Shown here one piece after another: positions 24,432 to 37,738 of a DNA stretch of 64,000 nucleotides (the stretch's first letter is position 1; the number at the start of each line of letters is the position of its first letter). Under the pieces are notes generated by a model, which worked only from the letters and a program-made list of their open reading frames with translations, was not told the DNA's origin and did no database searches. The DNA is from Eremomyces bilateralis CBS 781.70 (lineage: Eukaryota > Ascomycota > Dothideomycetes > Eremomycetales > Eremomycetaceae). The translations under genes were made by a program, and so were the position numbers. The stretch covers positions 171,995 through 235,994 of the forward strand of contig NW_022985081.1 in NCBI RefSeq assembly GCF_010015585.1, in the 5' to 3' direction.

Positions 24432-25298
24432 ATGATCCGTTCAACACAAATCGTCCGTTTGGATGGTATGTCCTGTTCCAAATTCTATATATATATGGTC
24501 CTGTACTAACACAACATCTGTTCTAAGGCCTTATACTAGCGGCATCAGTCGACAATGAGCAGGTAGCTTGCCCTGGAAGCTCCTTGCATCCGATACAATG
24601 CTTACTATTGTCCAGTCGCAAAACGAACTCGGAGAAGTCAAGAACAACGTGAAGAAGATCCTACGGCGCCTGAACAAGAACGCGGCACCGCAGGCCACGA
24701 TCGAATGCGGGCAATACACGCTCCAGTATGTATCCGCACCGCTGGCGATCAGCGCCGTCCTCCGTTAATTCTCAACAGCTACCTCATCCACGACAACGTC
24801 ATCTACCTCTGCATATGCGAGCGATCCTACCCGCGGAAGCTCGCCTTTACCTATCTCTCCGACATCCAAGGCGAATTCACCAACACCTACCCCGCGCAGC
24901 AGTACCTCTCTGCCAACCTGCGACCGTACGCGTTCGTCGAGTTCGACACCTTCATCCAGAAGACCATCAAAACGTACCAGGACGCGCGGGCGTCGCAGAA
25001 CCTCGACAAGCTGAATAGCGAGCTGCAGGACGTGACGAAGGTGATGACGAAGAATATCGAGGATCTACTGTATCGGGGGGACAGCTTGGAGCGGATGGGG
25101 GACATGAGCTCGCGGCTGCGGGACGATAGCTTGAAGTATAAGAAGGCGGCGATGCGGATTAATTGGGAGTTGCTGTTGAAGCAGGTGCGTATGGAATCGG
25201 CAGGTTACGGGCCGGTCGGCTAACTTGGAACGCAGTATGGCCCGATAGCAGGACTGGGGCTTATCATGATCATCTTCATCTGGTGGCGCTTCTTCTGA
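24432..25298 (+). CDS. SEC22: R-SNARE Sec22 (ER-Golgi vesicle fusion)
   Basis: Five exons are read: 24432-24465, 24528-24562, 24616-24725, 24779-25184 and 25236-25298, all with GT-AG ends and consistent phase. They give 215 residues, the normal Sec22 length. The start is MIRSTQIVRLDGLILAASVD, typical of the longin domain. Then come ECGQYTLHYLIHDNVIYLCI and SYPRKLAFTYLSDI (longin core, to about residue 120), the SNARE coiled coil (LNSELQDVTKVMTKNIEDLLYRGDSLERM, with the zero-layer Arg in LLYRGD) and a C-terminal membrane anchor (GPIAGLGLIMIIFIWWRFF). Sec22 acts in transport between the ER and Golgi and is tail-anchored. Confidence 0.94.
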
Positions 25299-25954
25299 TC
25301 GCGCACCATCCTCTCGAATGTTGGAGAGACACCCTCACCTAACCCTTCCCGACCGAGCTCTCCTGAGCAGCGCTCTATCGCGAGCCGTGGAAGCGCGACA
25401 GACACATAGGTTCGGGAGGTCGTCCTGTTGAGACGTGCATCGCACCAGATCCGAGCAGGATGCTCACCATGTATGCGGACGCTACGAGCCGAATGGTCTT
25501 TAGACGAGAGGACAGATCCCCTCCACATCCGAGAATTCTCCGACTGTATCGATAACTTGGGGAAGCGGGGCGTTGGTGTTGGGTAGTTATTGGAGGGATG
25601 CGAGGCTTGCGGTCGCCAACCACGGGGCCTGCCATGGGGCACATGATGTGTATGAATACCGTATGGTTTATAATTAAAGGAGCAACCCTAGTCTTATAGT
25701 TCGCTGTACAAATTTCTGGCTACCTTATAGATGCCAGATCTACATTGTTCGCTGTTCATTTCAGGATTAACCGTGCCTAGATCCAGGTTAAATGGTTGGC
25801 CACTATAATTGCTAAGAACTGCTTGGCATTCGAAAGTTGCTATCATGAAATCGACTTGGTCATTCTTGATTCCGCTAAACGACACTGGAATATTATCAAA
25901 GGGAGAAAGTCGCTACCCACAACCATCCAGTGGTGGAATTAACCCTTCCATCCC
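25299..25954. other. Convergent intergenic region
   Basis: It lies between the 3' ends of the Sec22 and KatG genes. No feature is seen beyond short random frames. Confidence 0.5.
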
Positions 25955-28309
<2,355 letters not shown>

Positions 28310-28316
28310 TTACAGG

Positions 28317-28327
28317 GCTTATATAGC
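28317..28327 (-). promoter_or_regulatory. TATA-like box upstream of katG
   Basis: The minus strand reads GCTATATAAGC, about 100 bp upstream of the katG ATG, a reasonable core promoter position. This is a sequence match only. Confidence 0.45.
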
Positions 28328-29987
28328 TGGTGGGTATGAAGACTTGAAGAGGCATGCCGGTGAAATTGCCCCGCGTATCGGCAACTGCAGCCTGTGGAAT
28401 CTGTTTTCCATAAGCTTCCTACGTGATTCGTCAGCCCCGCAGTTCTAGATGTTACACTCACTTGCAAACGCGCTGGTCGTCCAGGGTCCGGTTTATCAAT
28501 GGGTGCATCGGGAAAAGGGACCGGAAAGGGTTTGGTCCCTGAATATTGGAGTCCAACGGAGAGGATTAGAGGAGCTTTTAGTCCGTATTTAGCTGTTTAC
28601 TACGTAGACATTTGCTAACTTATAGCGGTACAGAATAATGAAGGTCACAGTAATGGTATTTTGCACCATGTCATCATGCTTGAATAATTCTCTTTCCCGT
28701 GGATTCACGAGGCCAGGAAGTACTGGTAGACAGAACTCAGAAGCCTGCACTGCTTGGTTCTTCATTCCTATACAATGTTGGAGTACCGGTGATACAATGT
28801 ATTGCTTATTTGGAACCAGCTTATGCTATGAACTCTCCAGTGCCCCTCCCCCTCCTCCAGAGGGAAATCCGGATGTTACAGGGCCGAAGCACAACCTTGG
28901 TGGAAAACTAGAGTAGTTCCAGGATTAGACCCAGAGGACAAATCAGATGCGTTTGATAGGTTGCTTGATCCCTGCCAACATCATCGCGGCGATCAAAGGG
29001 TATCGCACGCGATATCACTCAATAAGATGAAAAATACCGCCTGACCACCAGCAATATAGAACAGAAGAGAATTGAGACGTCAGTTAAGTGATGCCCGAAG
29101 AAGATTCCATAGTTAACAACATGAGGTTCATGATTTGAGTGCATCATTATCTGGAGATAGACCAGTGGATATATTCTCCAGAATTGGTAAGTCAGAGCGA
29201 TGTGTGGTTAATTCCCAGTCACGTGCCGGTGTGGGGTTGTGCCAAGACTTCATTGGCTGTTCTGGTCATGTAGAATTCGAACACCCCCCCCACCCCCCCC
29301 CACCTGCAAGGCCGCTTCAACCCAACGGAAATCCTAAATCCTGCCTGATCTGAATTCTGACCTCCCGTTGTCATCTCAACGATGGTGAGGCTCTTCACTT
29401 TTAGGATATGGGTGTTCGATAGTGTGTACTCGATACCTAGGCCATGAACTAGTCTATGACGTTAAATCCTTGATGGAATTCTATTGCATGGAGAGTGCTA
29501 AGCCCGGCTCGGCTTACACCCCAGGTTCTGTCTTCTGTTTCACCTTATACTTCGCCTCCATCCTTTCCAACTCTGCTCATTTAAACTGCATCATTCTAAA
29601 CCAGAAGGATTTTCCTCTGTCTATCATTATGTAGACTTTGGTCAAGTGTCTATCATGGATTGTGGCTGTATCGCCAAGTGTCTAATTATTACTATAGTGT
29701 TATTCTAGTTACTGGTCTCCTGCTCTCAGGTCATCCCTTGATCATCACCCTGGATACCGAAGATGTCGCAGGATCGCAAGTCGCAGCGAATCCTAGGAAT
29801 TAATATGTCAGGACCGAGGGGAGTTATTTTTACCTGTAGGCAGCAGATCTTTGGAAGGTTGCTCATGATAGAAACTTGCTGTTGAGTTTTGGAACCAAGT
29901 ATATTATAACATGCGTGGACCAAGCCGCTGCAATTGTTGCTCCTTGGCCCCCTTTACGCCTCGAGAATACGGATACATATTATCAAG
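28328..29987. other. 1.7 kb intergenic region with a C homopolymer tract
   Basis: No gene is found. A nearly uninterrupted run of C lies at about 29283-29302. The left part probably contains the stress-responsive promoter of katG. Confidence 0.45.
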
Positions 29988-30842
29988 ATGTTGTTCCGCC
30001 AATTCACTCTAACCGCCACCCTCTTCAGCCCGTTGATATCCTGCACCGCAGTTCCCGATACCGATTCCCAGCTTCAGAACCGCTCTCCTCAACCATTCCC
30101 GGCCGCTCTCATCCTCCCGAAGCCTCCCAAACCCCCAACCCCGGAACCACCAACTCCCAAAATCCCGAATCCTCAGACTCCCAACCTCTCACTTCTCTCA
30201 GGCGCTGGATCCCACCGACCTAGACCTCGACCCCGTCCCGACACAAAGCGCACCAGCCTCGGCGCTATCGAGCCCGGCGACGCGAACACCGATGCCAGCG
30301 CCGCGGCGGACTACGGCCGCATGAAGGACTTCGTCGATACGTTGATGACCTTGGCCGAGGTGATCGTGAACGCGGCGGCGGGGTCACCGGCGGTGAACCA
30401 GACGCTCATCCCGATACATCGGTGGAGGGTGAGGGGTTGCTCGCCGTGTCCGGCGAATGTCGCCCTGTGTCCGAAGCCGGTGGATTCGGGGATGGGGAAC
30501 AGGACGGGCAACGGGACGGGCAACGGGACGAGCAATCAGACGAGCTGGAATACCATCAGTCGCCGATTGAACGAGAGTTGCGATGCGGGTATATTGCTGA
30601 GCGACCTAACGAAAACCACCGGCTATCCCGCGGCCGCGGAGAAATGCGCCGCGGGCCTGGAAGCGTCGTATGATGACTGGTACCATTGGACGAACCCGCT
30701 GTGCTTCATTCCAAAAAACGCGCCGTACACTCCATCCCCTGCTCCTTGGACGCCTTCTATGTCAAGAGGGAGTAGTGGTTTCTCAGCTCGACAGCAACTC
30801 CCCTGGATTTTCATGACTGTTAGTCTGATTTTTGTAATATGA
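29988..30842 (+). CDS. Secreted, probably GPI-anchored glycoprotein of unknown function
   Basis: This is a single frame; I chose the ATG at 29988 (284 residues) because it starts a signal peptide (MLFRQFTLTATLFSPLISC). An earlier in-frame ATG at 29934 would place it internally. A proline-rich stalk of KPPKPPTPEPPTPK type follows, then a domain with about six cysteines (CSPCPANVALC; NESC; EKC; LCF) and a cluster of N-glycosylation sequons (NRT, NGT repeated, NQT, NES). The C-terminus is a hydrophobic segment (LPWIFMTVSLIFVI) with a small-residue region before it, as in GPI signals. It is probably a cell-wall or plasma-membrane surface protein. No named family is recognised. Confidence 0.65.
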   Translation: MLFRQFTLTATLFSPLISCTAVPDTDSQLQNRSPQPFPAALILPKPPKPPTPEPPTPKIPNPQTPNLSLLSGAGSHRPRPRPRPDTKRTSLGAIEPGDANTDASAAADYGRMKDFVDTLMTLAEVIVNAAAGSPAVNQTLIPIHRWRVRGCSPCPANVALCPKPVDSGMGNRTGNGTGNGTSNQTSWNTISRRLNESCDAGILLSDLTKTTGYPAAAEKCAAGLEASYDDWYHWTNPLCFIPKNAPYTPSPAPWTPSMSRGSSGFSARQQLPWIFMTVSLIFVI

Positions 30843-31162
30843 ACAGTTTGCATGATTTGGATATATTTTACGAAACGAATAACGGAATGGTGGCGTTCCG
30901 GGAAGACCACATCGTCTTCGAGATTGGCGTTATTAGTATTGTACAGAGCACGCTGTACATAAACCGACGCTTTTAGAGAAGACGACAAGGCTGCGTGTAA
31001 GCGGCATGTAAATATGACGGACCCCACTAGTCTGACTCATCAGGGATTATTGTTCCTTGAAAGGAAATATAACAAAGCCCGACGAACGAATCTGATGAAG
31101 CACAGCGTCTGAGAAGCTTCAGTATTGAGAACCTGGTTCGCGACCTACCACCGATTTCAAAC
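30843..31162. promoter_or_regulatory. Upstream region of the HD-domain gene
   Basis: This short intergenic stretch lies between two plus-strand genes. No particular motif is recognised. Confidence 0.4.
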
Positions 31163-31912
31163 ATGGCTGCACACTGGCGAGACGGCGCCATGGAGCCCAT
31201 CTGGAAGTTCGTCGAGCAATACATGTCACAATTCGACGCGTCGCACGACTTCCATCACATCAAACGCGTCGTCGCGCTAGCAACCACGATCCTCGAAGCC
31301 GAGCAAAAGGTGCAGACCGAAATTGCGTACAACAAGGACATCGTCCTCCTCGCAGCGTATGACCGCGCCCTTCCTCGTTGATTGTCATGAACTCACCTCC
31401 CCAGTCTCCTCCACGACGTCGGCGACAAGAAATACGAATCCCCGGGCTCCGCGGACGCGAACCGCATCCACGACCTCCTCGCCACGCACGGCGTGCCCTC
31501 GGACATCGCGTCAGCGGTCCAACTCGTCGCGACGACGGTCTCATATAGCTCAGAGGTCAAGAACCCGGGGGCGGTAACGGAGGTGCTCGCACGGCACCCG
31601 GAGCTCGCGATCGTGCAGGACGCGGATCGACTGGATGCGATTGGGGCGATTGGGATCGGGCGGGTGTTCACTTATGGGGGAGCCAAGGCGGGGGAGCGCG
31701 GGATGCGAGGGTGTTTGGAGCATTTGGAGGAGAAGCTGGTGCGCCTGGAGGGGATGATGAAGGTTAGTCGGATCATTCCTTGAGCTGGTATGGGCGAGGT
31801 TAACAGATGTCTGGAGACGGGGACAGGGAAGCAGCTCGCGAGGGAACGGACGCGGCGGTTGGAGGTGTTCCAGGGATGGTGGAAGGAGGAGTGGCCGGTT
31901 GATGGGGAGTGA
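31163..31912 (+). CDS. HD-domain metal-dependent phosphohydrolase
   Basis: Three exons are read: 31163-31356, 31405-31762 and 31817-31912 (introns 48 and 54 bp), giving 215 residues. HD-superfamily metal ligands are visible: H28/H32 in ASHDFHHIKRV, H68-D69 in ALLHDVGDKK, and D137/D139 in VQDADRLDAIGAIGIGR. The C-terminus (EGMMKTGTGKQLARERT...WW) is typical of the YedJ/YpgQ-like subgroup found in fungi and bacteria. It is probably a soluble nucleotide or nucleotide-sugar phosphohydrolase; the substrate is unknown. It is the last ordinary gene before the accessory region begins. Confidence 0.85.
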
Positions 31913-32157
31913 ATGGATATTTACGATCGAATGATGACGCTATGGATTGACAACGGCTACTTCCGAGAAATCGGGATGGTGTATCTCGAATACCAGCAGC
32001 ATATTAAACTAAGGAGACACTGTAGTTTGGCAGTGCGGGGGAATGCAAGCTGTCGGATTGTGTTGTGCAAGTGTTGAAGTGAGGCGGATGCAGGCGTGGA
32101 AAAGGATGGTTCTCGACCGCAGCACTAATTACAACTAGAATCTGAGGACCTGTGAAA

Positions 32158-32205
32158 TTGCCGCCGAAAAGAGCGGTTTCTGACGCTGTTTTTGGCGGCA
32201 TTTCC
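32158..32205 (+). repeat. 48-bp palindromic repeat, copy 1 (left end)
   Basis: It begins TTGCCGCC and its two arms (TGCCGCCGAAAAGAGCG and CGCTGTTTTTGGCGGCA) form an imperfect hairpin. It aligns without gaps to 41596-41643 and to the reverse complement of 62794-62841. It lies about 390 bp upstream of the DUF3435 start. Confidence 0.75.
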
Positions 32206-32591
32206 ACACGACCTGGTCACGAAAATCAACTCTTCTCCTCCCCAAACACCCCGTAATGCCAAGCGCATGTGACTCTGTCCATTATCAGTTTCTTGAGTTT
32301 CATGAATTTAGAAATCGGGATCCCGTTTCTGCACTCAACTCATCCCAACTTTCCAATATGCTCTGCCACCCTCTAGCCGCTACAGTCGGCAGCATCCAAA
32401 AATGATCGCATACAAAAGCCTACCATGCGCTGCCATGCCCTTCATCCTCTCATCCCATCCCTTCCTACCTGCTTCCACCTTCCCTTCTCCGGTATCCCTA
32501 CGGATTCGCTCTCTCGTATGCCGCCATACTCCCGGCTGGTCTTACCTTTCTTTCGCCTCTCTTTTCACTTTCTCTCTACCCGTGCTTCGCC

Positions 32592-35014
32592 ATGGGAAAG
32601 AGGGCGCTTCCTGCCGCCGACGCAGAGGAGCACCAGCACTGGACTCGGCCTATCCTCTGCGATGAGACCCGAGCGAGGCTCGAGCACTTTCGAAGCTTCG
32701 GACACCTTCCTCCAAACTTCAAGCCTAAAACACTTCAGGGTATCGCCGTAGTGGAGAGATATTGGCGCAGGTCGGTCACCTTTTTCGACATTGCTGGGCA
32801 GATAATGCTAACTGTCTCGATTGGGCCGGTAGGTACTGCGACCACCTAGGAGTAAACTATGTGGAACATCTCACTACAGAGGACCCCCCAGTTTATATGA
32901 GCTTCTTTGATTGGATGTACGAGTCTTCTAAGAAGAAGAAGTTACAATCATACGACGAGTATTGGAGGCGATTGAACCAGTACTTTACTCTCTTCACCCG
33001 CCATCCAATGAGTAACCACGTTCATCAACAAATACGACGGGTATGTTTGTGTACCTTCTATTCATCAAACCTCCCCTGCTGATCGAGTACCATTAGTTCC
33101 TTGAACATGTATTCCCGGCCGAACGCGAGATTTCAAGGCGTGCCAAGAGCAAGCATACTCTGACAATTGAGGAATATGGACTTTTCCAGAGGTATCTGTG
33201 GAAATATTCCTTCTATTTCCGCTGCGGCAACATGCTCGTTCAGCAATCCACAATTATGCTGTGGTCTTCAATCACGGGAACTCGACCTGGCGTGCTTCTG
33301 CCGGACAACTGTAGTCCTGACGCTTCATCTCGGAACGATGAAGACCAGCAAATCACTATTGCACCGAAACCGAAGAGACGGAAGCCGAACCAAACTTTCG
33401 TTAGCGATCTGCCGGAGTATGTCTCCATTGATCCCTCCCCAAAAACCGTTTGTTGGGAGGATATCGAACTCTTCTACCTCAGAAATCCAGAAGGCGGTAG
33501 AGACGTCCCGTGCGCAATTATTACCTTCCGGAATTTGAAGGGCAGACCAGAAGGCTCCGACGGGTATAATTCAACCTTTTCCTGGAAGTGTTTTTGCAGC
33601 AAAAAGGGTTGCTAATATATTTTTGGAACAGAACACGATTCTTCATGCATTGCGACTACCTGCTGACATATTGCCCGATCTTGCACATCGTGGCGATGGC
33701 GTTCCGCGACGGGGCCTTCGAAAACGAACGACTAACACCAGAACTTTTCTGGCGACTTCGAGTCCCGAAACGTCTACCGAGCCTGCCTCTAAGATAGAAG
33801 AAAGACAAACTGAAACTTCCAGTTCTCCGTCGCATGAAGCAAGCTCCTTACGGCTATGAAGTAGACCAGTTCCTGCCGATGAAGTACGACTCCAGTAATA
33901 GCGCACTGAAGCATATCGGAGAAGGGCTAGGGTACGAGGACCTACCAACTCATTATAACTTTCGACGCTGGGCTGCAAACGCTGTTAATCGTAAGCAATT
34001 TCGGAGAACGGTCCCTATTCTGCTTATCCTACCTTCCTTTTTGCCCGAGCCTCCATCCCTTGAACAATCGTAGAACTCGGCACTGATATCTACGCAGGTA
34101 ATTACACCGAGGCGGAGCGCATGAGGGTCCTCGGTCAATCTGGGAATCGCGTTTTTGAGAAACACTATCAAAGCGACTTCATCGGTGGTCTCCAACATGT
34201 TGTCTTGGTACGGCCGTCACAGACGGCTCTATGCAATGAAGCGCGGAAGTGTAGGAACAGAGATCCTCTAGCGCCAAAAGCACTCAGCGGCGAGCAGCTC
34301 AAAGTCGTCCGTGGGGATTCTCGGATTCTCCAACTAAGACAAGAGAGAATCGAACTAAAGAACGAGATGCGATTATTAGCGGGGACCGTAGAGGCTGCTA
34401 GAGATCTGTATCCGGAGCTTCACCAGAAACACGACCGGGTCTGCAAGAGGATGCATAGCGAAAGGAAGAGACTCCTTCGGGAAGCCAAGGAGAAGATGAG
34501 GGAGGACTACTACGATAGCATACCAATAATCGAAGTCGACAAGCAGATCGACCAACTCCTAGATAACCCAGGCGTAGACTCTTCGGATGGTGAGAACGAC
34601 GATGATGACTCGGACCCCCCGCCTCCCAAATACGTGTTTCAGGAGCGTGCACGTCTTGTGGACGCCTTCTACGGGCCGGACGCTGACACGCTTGATGGCG
34701 AACAGGACATCGGCCGACGGATCCAGGTCACAAAGGACATGATCGCACTTTGCGGGCTTTGGGAGCCGACCCGCCGAGGGAAGAGGTTCGACTGGAACAA
34801 GGATAACGAAGACATGGTTGATAACGTCATGAAGACAAAGCAGGAGCAGGACTCCAGTCCATGTCTCGACGAAACGAAATGTCCCACTGACGTTTGTATC
34901 ATATGCCCAAAATTGCATAGACGCAGGTTCCAGCGCATGGATTCGTTAAGACGTCACCTAATAAATCAACACCTGAGTCATCTGCCTGAAGGTGTTCCTC
35001 TCTCCTGCGCATAG
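32592..35014 (+). pseudogene. DUF3435 tyrosine recombinase (Starship captain-like) with C-terminal C2H2 finger; one in-frame stop
   Basis: Five exons are proposed: 32592-32770, 32833-33040, 33097-33563, 33632-33990 and 34098-35014, giving 710 codons. Visible motifs are the first catalytic Arg in SITGTRPGVL (R192), the second box in THYNFRRWAANAVN (H392, R396) and the candidate nucleophile Y428 in RVFEKHYQSD. A helical C-terminus with KRLLREAKEKMREDYYDSIP follows, and then a C2H2 finger (CIICPKLHRRRF...HLINQH). This layout matches DUF3435 proteins with a terminal zinc finger. Codon 340 (33795-33797) is TAG where the family usually has Trp (PLR-W-KKDKL); this removes the H-R-Y half. DUF3435 includes Starship captains and related recombinases; which clade this belongs to needs a tree. 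Confidence 0.78.
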
Positions 35015-35885
35015 GATACATGCGTAAGCAGATCTGCCTTCATCGAAATTAGAGCCTTCCTAAACCATATTGCCACGGTCCACGATTACGACGTTAAGAT
35101 TGGATCCCATTTCTTTGAGCGTTTCTGTCGCACGCAGCAAATAGGCGGGAATAGAAGACCTTCGACCGAGGATTCGAGTGCAGAGTCCTTAGAAGGTTTA
35201 TCGATCGACGGAATAGCCCCAAGCACGACAGTGACGGCGATGACGGATTCTGAATCAACACCGTCGTCGCCGCCGTATATAGATATTCTTGAAAGGATTG
35301 ACCCAATCATCCTGAAGGAGGGAAATGCGGAGTCGAAAGGCTAAGAAGTACGTTATGCCCCAGCATCCTGTCCATTCAGTCGAAATCTCAGCCGTCGGCC
35401 GCGATCCTGGCATTCGATAAATCCGAAATACGTGCCTTCAGCTTCAGGAAGAGGTGATGTAAAATTCGGAACGATCGAGAATAGAGCCCGGAATGGAGCT
35501 TGATGAAATGTAGTAGCTTAGATGAGGTGGATGGGGATGTACACTACAGGGAACTTATCGGGCTGCATCGCTTTCTTTGTCTCATCTACTCCTTATGGTT
35601 TTCTCTCCTTCATCCCCTTTCCCAGCACAATTTATCTAGATTTCGAAATTTTGAAAGGAATCGTCTCAGTCGTTAGCGCGTGCCATACGAGTCTATTCCT
35701 TTAGCACCCCCTCTGATCTTCGCAAGCGCTTTCGACGGAAACACTTGTCCAATATCAGGGACGGCAAGAGGATCGACTGCGGGGTTTGCAAGATGTCACT
35801 CAACTGCAAGACGCACTTGCAAAACCACGCGAAGAAAATACATGGGACAGTATCGTGAACTTCAATACTAAGTTATCGACGCTTG

Positions 35886-35941
35886 GCCCGAACGGGCTCC
35901 AAGCAAAGAAGCCCGTTCTGTTTCTATGCGCTTTCAGAGCC
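35886..35941 (+). repeat. Module A, copy 1
   Basis: The 56-bp sequence begins GCCCGAACGGGC (itself a palindrome) and ends CTTTCAGAGCC. It aligns well to 37342-37397, with a partial match at 40403-40429. Confidence 0.65.
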
Positions 35942-36002
35942 TTCCACGTTTACTTGTCACAGTATCCTTCCCGTACCATTCCGCACTTGTAACATTCTGC
36001 AG

Positions 36003-36024
36003 CTCGATTGATTGATTGATTGAT
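36003..36024 (+). repeat. Short (GATT)n microsatellite
   Basis: About four to five GATT units in a row follow a CAGCTC sequence. It lies inside the repeat-rich zone downstream of the DUF3435 gene. Confidence 0.6.
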
Positions 36025-36594
36025 TCATAGGCTGACCAAGCCGTTCCTTGCACGAACTGCTTCCGCTTCGGTACGATAACCCCTCTACTAATAGTCTTAC
36101 TTGCTGTTCTGTGCCTACGTACTTGTCAGGCCTTTCCTGGCCTTCCTCTGCTTCTGTTTACTAGTTATCGCTCGTCTACGCTGTGTATTTGAGTACTGTG
36201 GCTGGAACTGCCCGGAATTGCTCTAAGAGCCCAGTCCTAAGGATCATATTGGCTGCTTGTACTGCCATTGACGAGCTACAGAGAATGCGCTTGATGTCTC
36301 CTCTTCCCCGTAACATTTCGCAGCTCGTAGCATGTCAGGCTGGGAGGATGCTAGTCTCGTGATACACGTGCATCCCTCTATATAAACGGTCGCAGCCATC
36401 ACAGAGTTCTTTCGTCCTCAAGGATCAGTCTGAGCCTTGATCTTAAGCCAGAAACAGCATAGATTTCATCAATCAAGCATCGCTAGTTACTCTCTTGCTA
36501 CTCGCTTACTCGTATCACGTTATTCACCCACTCTGTGTTGCGACAAAACAAACTTTACATATACCTGGAAGTGAGCGTATATCTCCACAGTCAT

Positions 36595-36895
36595 CACTCT
36601 CCCGTAACGCTCCAAAGCTCGTATCACTCCACGCCCATCTCTCCCGTAGCGCTCCAAAGCTCGTAATATTCCAGAGTTCATCTTTCCCGTGCCATTCCGC
36701 AGCTCGTAGCATTCCAAAGCTTCTGTCTCCCGTAATACTTCATAGCCCGTAGCGTTTCAAAGCTCGTATCATTCCAGGCTCATCTCTCCCGTAGCGCTCC
36801 AAAACTCGTAATATTCCAGAGTTCATATTTCCCGTGCCATTCCGCAGCTCGTAACATTCCAAAGCTTATTATTCCTGTATCGTTCCGCAGCCTTC
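36595..36895 (+). repeat. Minisatellite of interleaved CCGTA / CTCGTA / TTCCA units
   Basis: About 300 bp are built from repeats of roughly 20 bp alternating 'CCCGTA-GCGCTCCAAAG' and 'CTCGTA-ATATTCCAGAG' types, and a higher-order unit of about 150 bp occurs twice (36640-36720 and 36785-36870). Isolated related units lie at about 35969-36015 and 36306-36338. Confidence 0.7.
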
Positions 36896-37054
36896 TAATC
36901 CCAGAAATTCTATCCCAGGAACACTATCCCAGAGCGTGCCCAGCCTCTTTGAAGAAAAGAAAAACACTGGTACTCAAATTGCGCATATGTTTACCCAAAA
37001 CAATCGCTACAACAGACAACAAAAACAAACACACGATCCCCAAAATCCCCAGGG

Positions 37055-37305
37055 ACGGCATCCCCACAAGGGATGGCATTCCACTGGGACCGACTGATAT
37101 TGGGGGCCAGAAATGGAGTGGGGATCCGCATGGATGGCGTTCCCACAAGGGATCCATAAGGACTCCCGAAAATAGATGCACTGATAAAGGGTGAGGTCAG
37201 AAACTCGAAATCCGCAGGGGTGGTATTCCCACAAGGGATGGCATTCCACTGGGACACCGCCTGATATCGGATAAGGCCAGAAATGGACTCGAAATCCGCA
37301 CAGTA
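37055..37305 (+). repeat. Degenerate tandem repeat with CCCACAAGGGAT core
   Basis: Three units of roughly 75-90 bp carry CCCACAAGGGAT near 37063, 37142 and 37228. Two of them continue with GGCATTCCACTGGGAC and later with GGCCAGAAATGGA. No coding role is seen. Confidence 0.65.
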
Positions 37306-37341
37306 GGCAATCCACCGGTCACCAGTGCCAAACTATTCGTA

Positions 37342-37397
37342 GCCCGAACGGGCTCCAGGCAAACAAGTCCGCTTTATTTCTATGCGCTTTCAGAGCC
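37342..37397 (+). repeat. Module A, copy 2
   Basis: It is a near copy of 35886-35941, beginning GCCCGAACGGGCTCCA. It is followed 35 bp later by module B (37433-37471). Confidence 0.65.
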
Positions 37398-37432
37398 ATA
37401 TTACGTATTAATTACCGCTGTTTTGGACAACC

Positions 37433-37471
37433 AAAAGTTCATAAAAGACAGGGGTGATTTGTTTCTAGGGT
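37433..37471 (+). repeat. Module B, copy 1
   Basis: It shares AAAAGTTC and GACAGGGGTGATTT.TTTCTAGGGTC with 40657-40696. In both places a module A-like piece precedes it. Confidence 0.6.
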
Positions 37472-37738
37472 CCAGCATGAGCTTGATTTTGCATCGTCTG
37501 CTCAATTTAGCGATACCTTCTGTGTCGTTGTCAAGGGCTGGTTAGTTTTGGAGCTATAGGCAACTAGGAATTGTAAAATGTATAACTATGTGAAATTAAT
37601 AAAAACACGAATCGCTGCTGTTCCCTGGCGGCAAACGGTGAACCTCGTTGAATTCATCATCGAACTCTACTCTCTAAACAACCACTTTTCAAACTGGGCC
37701 GTATTTAGACCTTTCGGTACCATTTCCCTCATTGTCGT

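Larger units (their letters stand above)
35015..37738. other. 2.7 kb gene-free repeat region
   Basis: It is filled with simple and tandem repeats listed separately. A TATATAA-like site stands at 36378-36385, but no open frame follows it. No protein-coding signal is seen. Confidence 0.55.

Noticed and set aside
33623-33859. A 78-codon frame overlapping the recombinase exon
   Set aside because: It is in another frame; the recombinase frame matches DUF3435 on both sides of its stop, so this is a shadow.
36595-36895. CRISPR-like spaced repeats
   Set aside because: Units are degenerate, adjoin without unique spacers of constant size, and the genome is fungal.
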